Positions 1-11,870 of a DNA stretch of 64,000 nt are shown here, in pieces. The notes beneath the pieces were generated by a model. That model was not told the origin of the DNA and made no database searches. It worked only from the letters and a program-made list of their open reading frames with translations. The stretch is from Trichoplusia ni. Lineage: Eukaryota; Arthropoda; Insecta; Lepidoptera; Noctuidae. Each line of letters begins with the position of its first letter. The first letter of the stretch is position 1. The stretch covers positions 310,001 through 374,000 of the forward strand of contig NC_039492.1 of the NCBI RefSeq assembly GCF_003590095.1, in the 5' to 3' direction. The position numbers and the translations under genes are program-made.

Positions 1-407
1 GATCTCTCTCTTTGTGCGTTCGTTTTTAGTTTTACCAACATATTCAAAACGTGAACAAAAACGGTATTGACATCCAACAATGTTTGATTTTGCTAACGAC
101 TTATGCTGGGGTCGGCTTCAATTCCAACCACCGGTTATTAACATAATATGCCAAGGAATTCGGACGGAGAACAATGAAGATTTAAATTAAAAATAAAACT
201 AGTTTAAATCGATTACACCATTTATCTATTTAACATCATAACTAGTACAAATTTAATAAGACCTTAGACTAGAAGATTCGGTTAGTTTAATCACACAAGT
301 ATTCTAGGAACACTGCTTGATTTGATTGTAAACAAGTAAAAAATAACGATCAAATATATACAGTTAAAAATGTACAACTTGAATAGAACAACCTAAAACA
401 ATTATAT
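1..407. other. 3' flank of the Iwr1-like gene
   Basis: AT-rich sequence that should include the 3' UTR of the minus-strand gene. On the minus strand an ATTAAA variant lies at 286-291, but no canonical AATAAA was seen. No other feature recognised. Confidence 0.4.
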
Positions 408-3400
408 TTAAATTGGACTATTTCTGCCGCTTGCATCTGAGTCTACAAAGTACTGATCTTTGAATTGTTCAGTGTCTTCGTCTTCTCCGTAATAAAAGCC
501 ATCACTATCGTCTTTATAGCTATCATCTCGAGAACTGTGTACCAGTTTACTGCCTTTCAAGTCTGGGTTTTCTGCCAATACTTTTGCCTTGTACTTTGCA
601 TAAGCCGCTCCATAGTTTTCGACGTCTTCTTTCCTTACGCAGTTGTCATCGTAAATGTCTTCTTCGCCTTCGTCGCTCGATAGCTCCTCTGAAAATAAAA
701 GAGGTTTGTTTGTAATTTTTTTTAGATAGATTTTGAATTGCATAGCATTATGATATTATTTTCATTTTACATTTTGTTGTCAATACAATATAAATGTTCT
801 ACGTGTAGGATTTTTAGGTATCTAGCTGTGGAAGAATTCAAATTTGTTTCAGTTTGTATAAATAAATTATAACACCAGTAACATTTACAAAGAACCAGGA
901 AAGTTTATAACAGTAATTAACGGAGTTACGTAAATATTTGGTTTGAGGAAAAATCTTTAGAAAATATTATTTCGCAGAAGTTAACATTTCGAAATTATTT
1001 TAGTTTTTCCTTAACTTAGGGATTTAAAATTACGTCATACACAATATTGATTGAAATACTCCTCGTAGCACATAACCGCATAGCATCCAATAATTGATTT
1101 AAAAAAGGTAAACAATCTTATTATAGAGAATCTAAATCTTTCTGTTTGTTTTTACAAACACATACTAAGTAAAATTATTTCAGGGGTAGGTATATTTGGT
1201 TTTGTATCTTTTGTTTTTTACTCGCGTTTTTTAATGATGTTTTAGACCAAAAGACAACAAGATTATTTACCCTCTTTTAAGAGTGGAGTGTCGATAACGC
1301 TTTTGCCGAAAACTCATTCGGTAGACACTTTCGCATAAGGATATTATTATGCATAATATGAGTAAGATATAGTTATTAACTAATATTAAACATTAAAACG
1401 GCTTTACCCACACAAATGCGTATTTACTGGTGGTGCCCGATTAGCCCATGACGAGTCAGATCAGGGCCGGATTTAGTGGAGGGCAACCGAGGCGAAAGTC
1501 CCGGGTCCTCCATAAGCAGGGGGATAGAGACTTCGGAAAAAAAACTTTCAAATTTAAACTAGTAAACCTAGTAAACATCGCTTCCTTTGATATTTTATTT
1601 TCACCTTTACCTTTACCTACAGCCATTTTTTACCTACAAATTGTTCATTTTATTTGGAAAATAATTTGGGGCAAGGGGGCCTCCACCCCTTAGTTGCCCC
1701 GAAGCTTACTCCTAAATCCGGCCCACAGCCAGATTGAACCAGCCCCTCCAGCACAGACCCAATAACCATAATTTTATTTTAAATAGTCAAGTACCGGTCG
1801 GAGTTATGACACAGGGGGTTCTGTACAAATAGCCTAAAAGTAAACAAACCGGATGATCGATAAACAATCGGCACTAACAAATTTATCACCGTAACAACGC
1901 TGCTTAAACTCGGCAATTAATAAAGGCAGAATAAGGCAAATTAATCTTTTAAAATTTCAACTCTAACTATAAGCGGTTCATGCGATCGCACTTTCTGACG
2001 GACCACGCCAGCTTATGATAACGACTCAGGTCGGGTCGAAGCCGTGGCTTTAGTGTATAGTTTTCAAAAAAATATAAATGGCGGATTCATAATAATTTCA
2101 TATTTAAATAAAAAAAATAGTATAAATGTCTAAAATTTCCTATTAAGACGTGTGAGTAAAGCCATATTAATGTCCAATATGAGTGTCTGTAGGTATGTCT
2201 TACCCATATCAACATTCGCCATGGCATTGATCATATCCTCAAGCTCTATGCTGCTCTGCTCTGAGTCAGGATACTCGTTCCTCCAGTTGTTCTCATCGTT
2301 GGAGTCATCGTCATCATCACACTCACAATCCGAGCTGAAGGGGTCTTGATATGAATCTAATAGGATCTCTGTTTCGACGCTGTTTGGAAAGGTATACAGT
2401 AAAAAATATAAATAAAGGACTTAAGACTACATGACACAATAATGGTGGAGGAAAAGGGATCTCATCACCCTCAGAACTACCAGTGCAGTCCAGCATTGTT
2501 TGAGACTGTATCAAATTCAAATATACTCTTTGATTACAATATTGGGCGCAGGACAGGAGGCTTCCTGACTGAGTCTTGTAATGTTTTACTTTCTTTACAA
2601 AATGCTTGAACAACTTCAAAACCAGATTTACAGTTTCATGTAAGTAGTATTAAAATTTGTTGGCTAAAAAATGCTATGAAAAATTGTGTCTGATATGCAA
2701 AAGGTAGTTGAAGAGTTTTAAGTAGCACTTAAAAGTAAATATGAGGTAGTTTAGATACTATGTCCAATAAGCACAAGACCAAGAGTAAAACGAGAACGGG
2801 AAGTTTTCATAAGCTTAGCAATGCAGTTGAAAGTTTACAAGGATGTATAAATTATCACTCTTACCTAACAATATTATCTATCATTGACACATCAAACTCC
2901 TTTTTATAACTTGTGTACAGATCATAAGCGTATATAACATCTCCTTCCTTGTCATCCGTTTTCTGAAGGTCTATGAAATTATAAACATTGCTATCCTCGT
3001 TGCTGTCTTCTTTCACCCCTCTACTGCAATTAAGGAGTTTGTAACGATTCTCTGTTGTAACCTCCTTGCGTTCTGCCCTCATTTTTTTTATTATTTCTGC
3101 GGCATTGATTTTTTGTTGTTTGATATCTATTTTTGGTAGGACATTTTTCACTTGTGTGGTTTCCTGGAACAATATTAATTTAAGTTAAGAGTATGGCGGT
3201 GTGTAAATTATTTTTCTATACATTTAAATAACATTCTAATAGGGTAAAGTGACAGTTGAATTAAATTTACATTTACGAAATGTGCATATATCAATTGCTT
3301 ATTGCAGTGGTGATTAATACTCACACCTTTCCTACATACAAAGGGCATGGGTTATTTATAAGCAGGTATTATTAGAGAGTGAGCTAAATTAAATTCGTGT

Positions 3401-4056
3401 TCCTTCTTAGAAAGAGGTTTCTGTTCAATCTTAGGGAGTTTTTGGCAGGTTAAAAATAGATTTTTTGATTTGAATTATGGTAGATATACAATGAGTAACA
3501 TATTAAACACTAACATTAATACATAAAATATGATGCTGTGTAGAAGAAGTTGAAAGTGTGATCAATTTTCTTGCAAAATTTTTGATTCTGCCTTTTTCTC
3601 CATTAATTTAATAGGGAAAGCAGAATTTCGTTTTCTAGGGACCTATCGCAACATCTTGAAAATTTACTTTTGCGGCGAATTTGCAGCGAGCCATGAAACT
3701 GCAAGTTTTAAAAACTAGATAGACACACTGGTCTCTTATCAGCTAAAAAAGCCGCGTGTATCTGACTTTCTTTGTTTAGGCGGGACGGTAATCACATAAT
3801 TGTAATAGAACAGTGTTTTATGACTTAAAACCATTCTACTAAACTATGTTAAAGTCAAGATTAATGTTTTTTTTTTAATAAATAGTACTCGCTTGCAACA
3901 AATGGTTACCTGGCTATCAACAGTTCCTCGAAAAACAAACAGGGATGGTGATATTTCCTCGGAATCAGTTTTGATTCGTTTACACATAAGCACAAGGGCA
4001 TCTTGAGGGTTTTCTTCAAGCCGCCGCTTCACTCTTAATACAGTCGAGGTAGCCAT
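408..4056 (-). CDS. SLC7A6OS: Iwr1/SLC7A6OS-type RNA polymerase II nuclear import factor, 4 exons, 300 aa
   Basis: Exons on the minus strand, in transcript order: 4056-3910, 3163-2865, 2379-2204, 688-408. All junctions are GT-AG, the phases close, and the frame gives 300 codons plus TAA. The N-terminus (residues 4-31) has the family signature, a basic LRVKRR start followed by an 'ALVLMCKR' segment. Residues 167-187 are acidic and run into NWRNEYPD, the hallmark of the Iwr1 domain. The C-terminus is acidic and Tyr-rich. Known family role: Iwr1 binds assembled RNA polymerase II and guides its nuclear import. The start is the only Met before the conserved motif, and it faces MED15 across 547 bp. 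Introns are 746, 485 and 1515 bp; the last holds a foldback element at 1464-1724. The function is inferred from family membership. Confidence 0.9.
1464..1724. repeat. Foldback/MITE with 'ggccggatttag' inverted ends
   Basis: A 13-bp perfect terminal inverted repeat, GGGCCGGATTTAG (1464-1476) and its reverse complement (1712-1724), bounds about 260 bp without a credible gene. The ends resemble hAT-derived MITEs (CAGGGCCGG...), but the class is an inference. It lies in the last intron of the Iwr1-like gene. The 81-aa ORF inside it is spurious. A related element is at about 35948-36203. Confidence 0.6.
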
Positions 4057-4603
4057 AGTATATTAATTTATTAGTGACTATTAAGCTCTAAAAAACGGCA
4101 TACATATACTGTCTCACCACCACTGACAATAACTGACTGACAACGGTATGAATGAAATTTGACATATAGTAACGTATTGATTGACCATGGGAATGAAGCA
4201 TTACTAAACATGACTAAATATTGTTATACTCTTATACGGCAAAAACTTATACTGCTGTCTCTTTTTTCTGTTATGCTTTAAAAATGAAATTTGTAAGTGA
4301 ATGTTGCCAGTTTTGTCGACATGAATCGGTTGTTGTATTAAACTCAGTCACTTATCATTCAAGTTCATTGTGTGTCTGCCTTAATTCACATATCGTGAAA
4401 GGAAACGACATTCCGAATTTATAATCTATCCCGTAGAAAAAGTAAAGAAAGAAAGGCCGTGCCGTAGCGCTTCATAACTTCATTATCGAGCGTTCAGCGT
4501 TCGCATTTCGTGAATCATATTGAAATTAAAAATGTGTCTGTAGACGCGAGATCTTTTATAGTGGTTTTTACAATTTATGGATAATCTTAAACAATTCAAT
4601 ACA
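4057..4603. promoter_or_regulatory. Shared divergent promoter region of the Iwr1-like gene and MED15
   Basis: The 547 bp between the two start codons must hold both 5' UTRs and promoters, unless one gene has an upstream non-coding exon. No canonical TATA box sits at a convincing distance from either ATG. The segment just before MED15 (about 4455-4510) is richer in CpG than its surroundings. The short ORF at 4221-4424 has no recognisable content. Bidirectional promoter use is an inference from layout only. Confidence 0.5.
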
Positions 4604-7600
4604 ATGGCTTCAGAAGATAATTGGAGGACCCAAGCCTTTAGGCAGAGTGTTGTGTCGAAAATGTGAGTAAAACTGTACCATTTTGTAAACTTATGGATCT
4701 CGATTAATCTGACCTTGACTGGTATCAATAAACAGAAGATTCTGTTCACAAATAGCTGTATGTGATGATAATTAATATTCTGACTTAAGGGGCTACTAAT
4801 AATACTTTTAAATTCACATAATTCTTGGAGAAACTCTTCTTAAGATCAGCAGGAACCATTTAATTTACAATTTCACTTTATTTATATTCGAAAATATCAT
4901 TATTTTATTAAATTTATCTAGCCAGTACCATACATATACTCCTTCATAGAAATTGGAAGTACAATATAGTGGTAAAAAACCTAACGGCCCTGCTGGAATC
5001 TAATAATTTTGCCATTTATCCATAGTAGTGTCTCCAAATTTATTATAATCCTTCCTTGTTAAGACTAGATTTTGAAGACATAGCTGAAAACTGACGCTCA
5101 AAGCAAGTTGTTTCCAAATTATTTAGATAAGGTTGATGAAGAGTCATAATCTGAAAGTTAGAATTCCAATGGATTTTCTTTTATGATGTTATTTTAGATT
5201 CCTACTTTAAAGTAATTGAGAGAAAATGATGAGATACCCCAGATAGAGAATAAACAATTTCATTTCAAATTTCTGCTCACTAAATGTTTAAATATAAATC
5301 TTATTTTTAAACATTTTCCTCATTGCATTGGGTCACTGTGTGTCTGTTACCTTTTCTATCTGCGTTTGCGAATTTCCAAAACTATTCAAGATATCAGAAG
5401 TTGAAAATTTACCAGATGTTGGATGTTACGGCATTTTAGTTATTAAATACCTCGGCAGTATAACCTTCCTATATTCTTATCTGTTCAGCATTCATTAATA
5501 TTTAGTCATTAATTAAGATATCAGAAGCTGTCTCTCTCATTATGTTATTCATTTAATCATAATTGCCTTTTTCAGTGAGGAGGTGATCCAGCGTTCTGGA
5601 GTCCAAGTGGCTCGCAACAGTAGTGAGATGGAGAACCATGTATTCATGAAGGCCAAGACCCGTGAGGAGTACATGAATATGGTTGCCAAACTTATACTGC
5701 ATGTGAGAGAAATGTGTAAGTATAAATGTAAAATTTAGTTTATTTAGTAGCCAAAATAATATGTTAACAAATAAGTACAGACACTTAAGTTTTAATCATA
5801 AGCCTAAATTTGAATATATAATTTTAAGTAACTTAGTAACCATATTTCAGCACAATCAAAACAAAATCAAGGTGCACCAAACATGCAAGGCCCCAATCAG
5901 GGTCAGCCTGGGCCTAGTCCTCAAGTCCAGGCTCCACAAGGCCAACCTCAACAAGGGCCCAACAACCAAGCTGGCCTTACACAAGACCCTATCAATGCGC
6001 TACAAAACTTAGCATCACAAGGTTCGAGGAATCAGATGATGACCATGGGCCCACAAGGTCAGATGCAGCAACAAGGCGTGATGGGACCCAATCCTGGGAT
6101 GCAAGGAATGCAAAACCAAATGAACCAGCAAGGACCAATAGTCTCCCAAGGGCCACAAGCCCAGACAGCAACAAATCTACTGCAAACACTAAACCAAAGG
6201 CCTCAGATTAACATGCAGCTTCAGAATAAACTGGGGGGAGTCTTGGGTATGGTAGGAAACCAAGGCCAAATGGGCAATAATATGGTAGGAGGAATGGGTG
6301 GTATGTCCAACCAGATGGGCAGCCAGCTACAGAACCAACTGGCTGGTGGCATGCAAGGGCAGATGATGCCCAACATGTCTATGCCCAATTCAATGCAGGT
6401 GCCCATGAGTGGGGCCAACACTATGGTGGGGCAGATGCCGTGCAACCAGGTGGGGATGGGAGGTCAAATGGCGCCCAACAACATGCAAGGACAAATGTCT
6501 GGGCAAATGGGTGAGTCTCTTAGACCATACGTTGTTGATTACTAAAGTAACTGTCCTAAATTTTATACATCAATCATAACCCTTTTTTTAATGGCATACA
6601 TATATACTCATAAACTTGGTATTGGCAAGTTTTTGTAGATTGCCAAAGACCAAAGTATATGGAAACTCAAAAATTACAAAAAAAAAGGGTGAAAATAAAC
6701 TAGCCTTCTTCATTTATAGTTGGTGGTATGGGCAACAACCAGATAGTGGGGTTGAACATGCTGCACATGCAAGGCCGCGTGGGTGGCAAGCAGGAGGTGG
6801 TGGGCAGCATGCTGGGCCGCGCGGCGCCGCCCGCGCAGTTCCTGCGGCAGAGCCCCTCGCCCTCCGCGCCATCACCCGCCATGCCCGGGCCCAGCCCTAT
6901 GGGTAAGTACTACACACTTGAGATCCAGTTGATTGACCGCATATTCGCAATCAATTAAGGTTGAGGAAAATGTGACTAAATGTTTTTTTTTATTACGTAG
7001 TTGAGCAAAGACGTATTTGACGTTGTAGACATAATGGAGGTCAAATGGAAGAAACAAATTAACAAACTTCAAAATGCTTAATCTTACATCGAAACAGATC
7101 TTGTTGATATAGAAATCAATTCCTATGAACATAATAAATCCGGGCAAAACAAACAGACTCAACAAAAAACACAAAAACATAATAAATATTCAACCTCGTA
7201 CATTTTTTCCACCTAGAACCTGCATTCAGTACTAAGTCTAGCTTCATGTATCAACACAATGCTTATGACTCATGGTACTTTTCCGCGTAAATCTTATAAT
7301 TATGTTGCAACCAGTCACTGACCTCAGCCGGATGTCAGTGACTTTGTGACGCCGAAAAGGCTTTTGTTTAAAATAAACTTTGTTATTACATGATTCTGAT
7401 TTAAATTATCTGAAGGTTTGATTTATTTTTATCATTTAGGCATGTTTCGTCTAGATGTTGGTTCAGTCTCCATTACTTAATAAAAAAAAATGTTAAGTCT
7501 TCCAAGTACATAATTAGTGTTGTAAGCTACAACTGCTCAAGTTAAGCGATCACAAGTTAAGCTTCGCTTCTTACGGACGTTCACAGTAAAAGCTACACAT

Positions 7601-10600
7601 CACCTATCATGGCGTCTTGTTCCCATACCTAATAAAGTCTTACTGTGATGGATATCTCACAGTCAATGCCGTCAATGCGGCTGAATACTATTCTCAAAAA
7701 ATATGACTGGAAGCTTGAATCGTTAAACTCAATTTAATCTTCATCTCTTACTCAAGGTGTAATGGGCGCGACTATGACGTCACCTATGTCGTCACTAGGC
7801 GGGCTGGGAGCGTGCGGCAGTGTCGGTAGTCCGTCCCCCTCGAATCCTGCGCATCTAGCTCATCATGTCCAACAGCCGCAGAGGTATGATATAAATGTAA
7901 AAATTGCCTTCAAGGTGCAATTTTAGCCCAGATTTTCTTAGTATATAAAATTGTTAAGACAAAATATAAGGCTTCACATTTTTACTAATCACCCTGGGGG
8001 AAATTTTTGTTATGTTACTAAAGTAATTGCATACCAACTTTTCCAAATAATTTTGCCAAAATGCAAAATCAGGAACTAGTTTTTAAAATGTTATAAAACT
8101 GGGTACAGAATTCGATTTTTATTAAACCTCACGGAAACTGTGAAAGCGGGTGAATAGTGAAACATTGTGAGAATTATTCATTATTAAATGATCAATGATG
8201 GGCAATCCCGAAAAATACGCTTGAGTAAACCGTTGTATCATTTGATAATGGATATCACCATTCGTACCACCAGGGGCGTGGGTATGGGCATGGTAGCGTC
8301 GCCGTCGTCGTCGCTGAACACGCCGGTGGGCGCGGGCGTGGCGTCGCCGGGCGGGGAGGAGGCCGCCTACCGCGAGAAGGTGCGCCAGCTCTCCAAGTAC
8401 ATCGAGCCGCTGCGCAGGATGGTGCATCGGATGGTCAGCGAGGGCGAGAGTGAGTGCTCCCACAATGCGGATCTTACAAATTATACGATTCTTACAAGTC
8501 GAAAACATCGTTCTAGTATCATAATTTACTGTATTATGATTTCCAGTCCATTTTCCGTCAGCCAAAATACCAGATGAAAAATATCCTATTCCTAAAATGA
8601 AAATATTATGGTGTCTCAACTGTGTACGTTGCTTCTTGTCCAAATTTGATTGTAATCAAAGTCTAACAGATTCCATGGGACTTGCTGACTTACCTGTAAC
8701 AAAATTTTTTTTAACAACATCAGATGTTGAGAAACTGACGAAAATGAAGAACTTACTGGACATCCTCTCGAACCCGAACAAGAGGATGCCGTTGGAGACG
8801 CTCATCAAGTGCGAGGTGGTGTTGGAGAAGCTGGACTTCAAGCGGAGCGAGGGGGTGGTCGTGCCCAGTGCTGGAAAGGTAATTATCAGAAGACTGCTTA
8901 TGTTGCTACACTTACTGTCATTTACCACTATTTTCTTGTTTTTTGGATGATTTCATTCAAGGTAAGTTCAGGTTCCAGCAAGATTCTGGACTGACTTAAT
9001 TTTGTTCGACTGAATAAGAAGCTTTTATAATACTGCTATACAAAAAACAAAGTCATTGTCGAGATGTACTAATAAGACATTATTTGCTAATTATAACTTC
9101 CCTGCTACGCTAAACTCACATTTCAGATCTTAATTTACATAATTGTACGATCGTTGTTACTGCTCTATCCAGGAACAAATCTTCAATCCTTTATTGGAAG
9201 TGGTGAACAACTGCTTGCAGTCACCGCTCGCTAACCACACGCTGAAACGCACATTCGGATCAGCCCTCGACGCCCTTAACGGTCCAGAGATCAAGTGAGT
9301 CGGGGAATTTGGATAAAACGTTAAAAAACAATGTTTGATCTGTTTTTGTACTTATTGAATAACTTTAGTGGCGATCAATTTTTTGTAAAAACCTGCAATC
9401 CCTTTCAGCTAACATCTTTTTGATCTGAATTTTATAACATTTTATTTCTCAATTCGTAGAAACCTTCCAGTGCCGCAGAAGATCCCGAAGCTAGAAGAGC
9501 CAACGATGGAGATTCCAGATGTCTTGCAGGGTGAAATAGCTAGACTGGATTCTAGATTTAAGGTAGGACTGGTTCTATGAAGTAGAAAGAACGTATAATA
9601 TGTTTTACAGAAAACTTTTCGTTATTTTACTTGTATCGGTGATGGCAAATCCCAGCATTTCAATAGGTACAATACATATGGGTCTGGTTTAAGTCGTCAC
9701 CAAGATCAATCTGCGCAAATTGCCAAACAGGGTATCTGTTTGGCGATTTGCGCAGATTGCCAGTTATTGGCAAGTCGAGCAAATTGTCTTCAAAGTGGCC
9801 AGTGTCACGCGCAGTGTTGTAAAAGTAGTGACGTGCTGGCAGGTGTCGCTGGAGCCGATGTCGTCCCGCGGCGGCGGCGGCGGCTGCATCGCGCTGGTGG
9901 CGGCGCTGGACGAGCCGCGCCTGCCGTGCGTGGCGGGCGTGCACGTGGCCGTGCCGCGCGACTACCCGCGCCGCCCGCCGCTGCGCCTGCGCCCGCGCGC
10001 CGCGCGCCCGCCCGCGCCCGACTGCTTCCTGGCGCGTCTCGAGCGGGCCATGGACGCGCGCTGCGCCAGGTAACACGGGGCCTGCACGACGGTTGTATGA
10101 AGAATTGACAAATCATTGCCATGCATCACAACCAAAATTTGGTTGGCGTTTAGGTTCAGTCAGTAAGAGTCTGACGCTACCCGCATCGGCGCGCGGCTTC
10201 AGGCATCCATAAGGATTCTGCCGCTTTACAAAAAAAGGCATGCGTATCCTTAACTAATTAATATTGCTGCAGTCTACTGTTGGACATTGGCTGCCCCTAA
10301 AATGTACCACAACATATCCTCCCTGACCTTTATTACGTGCACGTCATTACAGTTAACCATTGGCAACTTCCGCATTAATGACGATACGATCACACGTGAA
10401 AACCATTCCCACTAAAACTACTGAAACTACAAAAATTCCATCTCTTATCAAACTTCAAATAATTATCAGAAATTACAACTTATACTTTCTTTCACAGGCT
10501 ACCAAAAAGCTGTTCAGTGGGCCAGTTGCTCGACGCGTGGGAGATGAGCGTGCGTCAGGCGTGCGCGCCCACACCCGTCTCATACACTCCTGTACCAGCT

Positions 10601-10612
10601 CTTGGACTATAA
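4604..10612 (+). CDS. MED15: Mediator complex subunit 15 (MED15/ARC105), 11 coding exons, 688 aa
   Basis: Exons: 4604-4662, 5576-5715, 5851-6510, 6720-6902, 7757-7883, 8274-8449, 8724-8878, 9173-9294, 9460-9562, 9843-10069, 10498-10612 (TAA). All introns are GT-AG and the phases close. Residues 1 to about 75 form the KIX-like activator-binding domain (DNWRTQAFRQSVVSK start). Exon 3 and part of exon 4 encode a Gln/Met/Asn/Gly-rich linker. From about residue 421 the conserved Mediator-binding C-terminal part follows: 'YREKVRQLSKYIEPLRRM', then 'LTKMKNLLDILSNPNKRMP' and a final 'VGQLLDAWEMSVRQAC'. MED15 sits in the Mediator tail and links activators (SREBP and SMAD type in animals) to RNA polymerase II. 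Exons 4-10 are far more GC-rich than exons 1-3. Introns over 300 bp: 4663-5575, 6903-7756, 7884-8273, 10070-10497; they hold only SINE and other repeat relics. Confidence 0.95.
7515..7640 (+). repeat. Truncated SINE-like fragment in MED15 intron 4
   Basis: The segment around 'aagctacaactgctcaag' and 'gatcacaagttaagcttcgc' matches, with divergence, the 5' part of the fuller repeat at 46558-46925. It is a decayed copy with no coding capacity. Confidence 0.45.
8186..8257. repeat. Short dispersed repeat ending 16 bp before the MED15 exon 6 acceptor
   Basis: Contains 'aatacgcttgagtaaacc' and 'atcatttgataatgg'. Related copies are at 34495-34575, 38690-38745, 54715-54838 and 57900-58035. The left edge (ttattaaatgatca) is roughly the inverse of the right edge. 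The exon 6 splice acceptor follows at 8273. Confidence 0.5.
9708..9758. repeat. Near-perfect 22-bp-arm hairpin in MED15 intron 9
   Basis: Arms 9708-9729 and 9737-9758 are inverse copies with one mismatch and a 7-nt loop (gggtatc). The hairpin ends 84 nt before the exon 10 acceptor. It looks like a foldback-element relic, though the arm sequence was not found elsewhere in the window. Confidence 0.8.
10262..10330. repeat. Fragment of a dispersed non-LTR-type 3' tail
   Basis: The segment 'gcagtctactgttggacat' followed by 'ggctgcccc' resembles tail sequences that recur in lepidopteran genomes. It lies in the last MED15 intron. Only a fragment remains, and the family assignment is weak. Confidence 0.3.
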
Positions 10613-10794
10613 GACAAGTGACATATCCTATAACGAGATACATGCGAATGTTTCTCATGGAATTTAAATTATTTTTTTTAAGTTTTTATCGCACGAAACG
10701 AAAGTTTAAAATTCAGAAACAGTCGTTTTTTTGGCCAATTTTGGAAAAGTGATTTCAACCAGATTTGTGTATTTTTATCAATGCGCTGTTAGGA

Positions 10795-10800
10795 AATAAA
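10795..10800 (+). terminator. Candidate MED15 poly(A) signal AATAAA
   Basis: First canonical AATAAA downstream of the MED15 stop, 183 bp past the TAA. Further AT-rich signals follow up to about 13215, so longer 3' UTRs are possible. Confidence 0.5.
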
Positions 10801-11280
10801 ATAGCTATTTCAATGATTAGTGAAAAATATTGAAATTTAATCTATTTGAAAAAGGTCTTGAATGTCCCGCTCGTTGGGTGAAAAAGAACTCCGTCTCAAG
10901 TCAGACCGGAGTTTTACGAATATAGATCCTATTTCTTACCCAATAAGTCTTAGATAATGACATTTTAGATAAATGAATTTTTAATGTCATTAGATAAATG
11001 TATTTGAAAGTGAAAACTGTTTCGAGGATTCGACTTACAATTGCCTTTAATGGAAGCAATACGAACACGTTCATTTTAATGATCTAAGCTACAAGGAGTA
11101 TGAAGAAAAGCCAAGAAAGAGACAGCTATAGTTGTGTCTCTTTCTACTCAATCATGGATTATGACAAAAGAGATAATAGGTACTAGGTGTAACGGATAAA
11201 CGTGGTTATTTTTTAAATATTTGGCTTAGTTTATAAATAGTCTAATTCCGAGACAAAAAAATTCCAAATAATAATATTTC

Positions 11281-11499
11281 ACAACACTCTGTAGTCTCAA
11301 ACTAAGCAAAGCTTGTATTATGATTATTAGACAAATGATAAAGAAACTTATGTATGTAGTTCTAAGTATCATACTCCAGAAACAGAACATATTATCATCT
11401 TGTCCACTATACATATATTTGTCCTGGGTAGGAATCGAACCCACTATCTCCATTATAGCAGTCAGAGCCTCTAAACACCCGACCTACAGGCCAGTCAAT
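11281..11499 (-). repeat. tRNA-headed SINE, decayed, reversed (family with 42 kb and 52.7 kb copies)
   Basis: Read on the minus strand it has a tRNA-like head with a B-box ('ggttcgattcct'), then a body ending near 'tttgagactacagag'. Related copies are at 41975-42108 (minus) and 52695-52912 (plus). No folded acceptor stem remains. Confidence 0.55.
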
Positions 11500-11811
11500 A
11501 ATAGTAACTCCCGCTAACATATTATTAAAATCATTTTTTTTTTTCTGTAGATAGGTTTTTATTTCTATTCACAGAATTAGTATTTATAAGATAACCACGT
11601 TTTTTTCCAATAAGCCTAGAGTTCACCTAATCTCTATTTTACAATTAATTCTAGGTTATATGAGATCTAGATAATCCTAGATGTGTTTTAGACAAATATA
11701 TTATGAAGAATTAAATAAATAATAATTGATCTGATTTTCACCCTCAAGATATAAAATTGAGATTTTTGTTCCGTTATCGTTTGCCTATAATAAACATGTT
11801 ATAATACTGGC

Positions 11812-11870
11812 ATTTGATTGCCCACTGCTGGGCAAAGACTTCTTATTTTGGAGAAGGAATGACCATCAAT
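11812..11870 (-). mobile_element. LINE 3'-tail fragment
   Basis: On the minus strand the segment contains 'tttgcccagcagtgggcaat', the kind of sequence that ends many lepidopteran non-LTR elements. It is similar in character to the better preserved tail at 55022-55239. Confidence 0.4.

Noticed and set aside
1448..1693. 81-aa plus-strand ORF
   Set aside because: Covers the non-coding foldback element with 'ggccggatttag' ends.
2742..2763. let-7-like start 'tgaggtagt'
   Set aside because: Only the first nine bases match, and the flanks do not fold into a precursor hairpin.
9660..10122. Long minus- and plus-strand ORFs over MED15 exon 10
   Set aside because: They are GC-driven shadows of the coding exon; only the frame beginning VSLEPMSSRGG joins exons 9 and 11 in phase.
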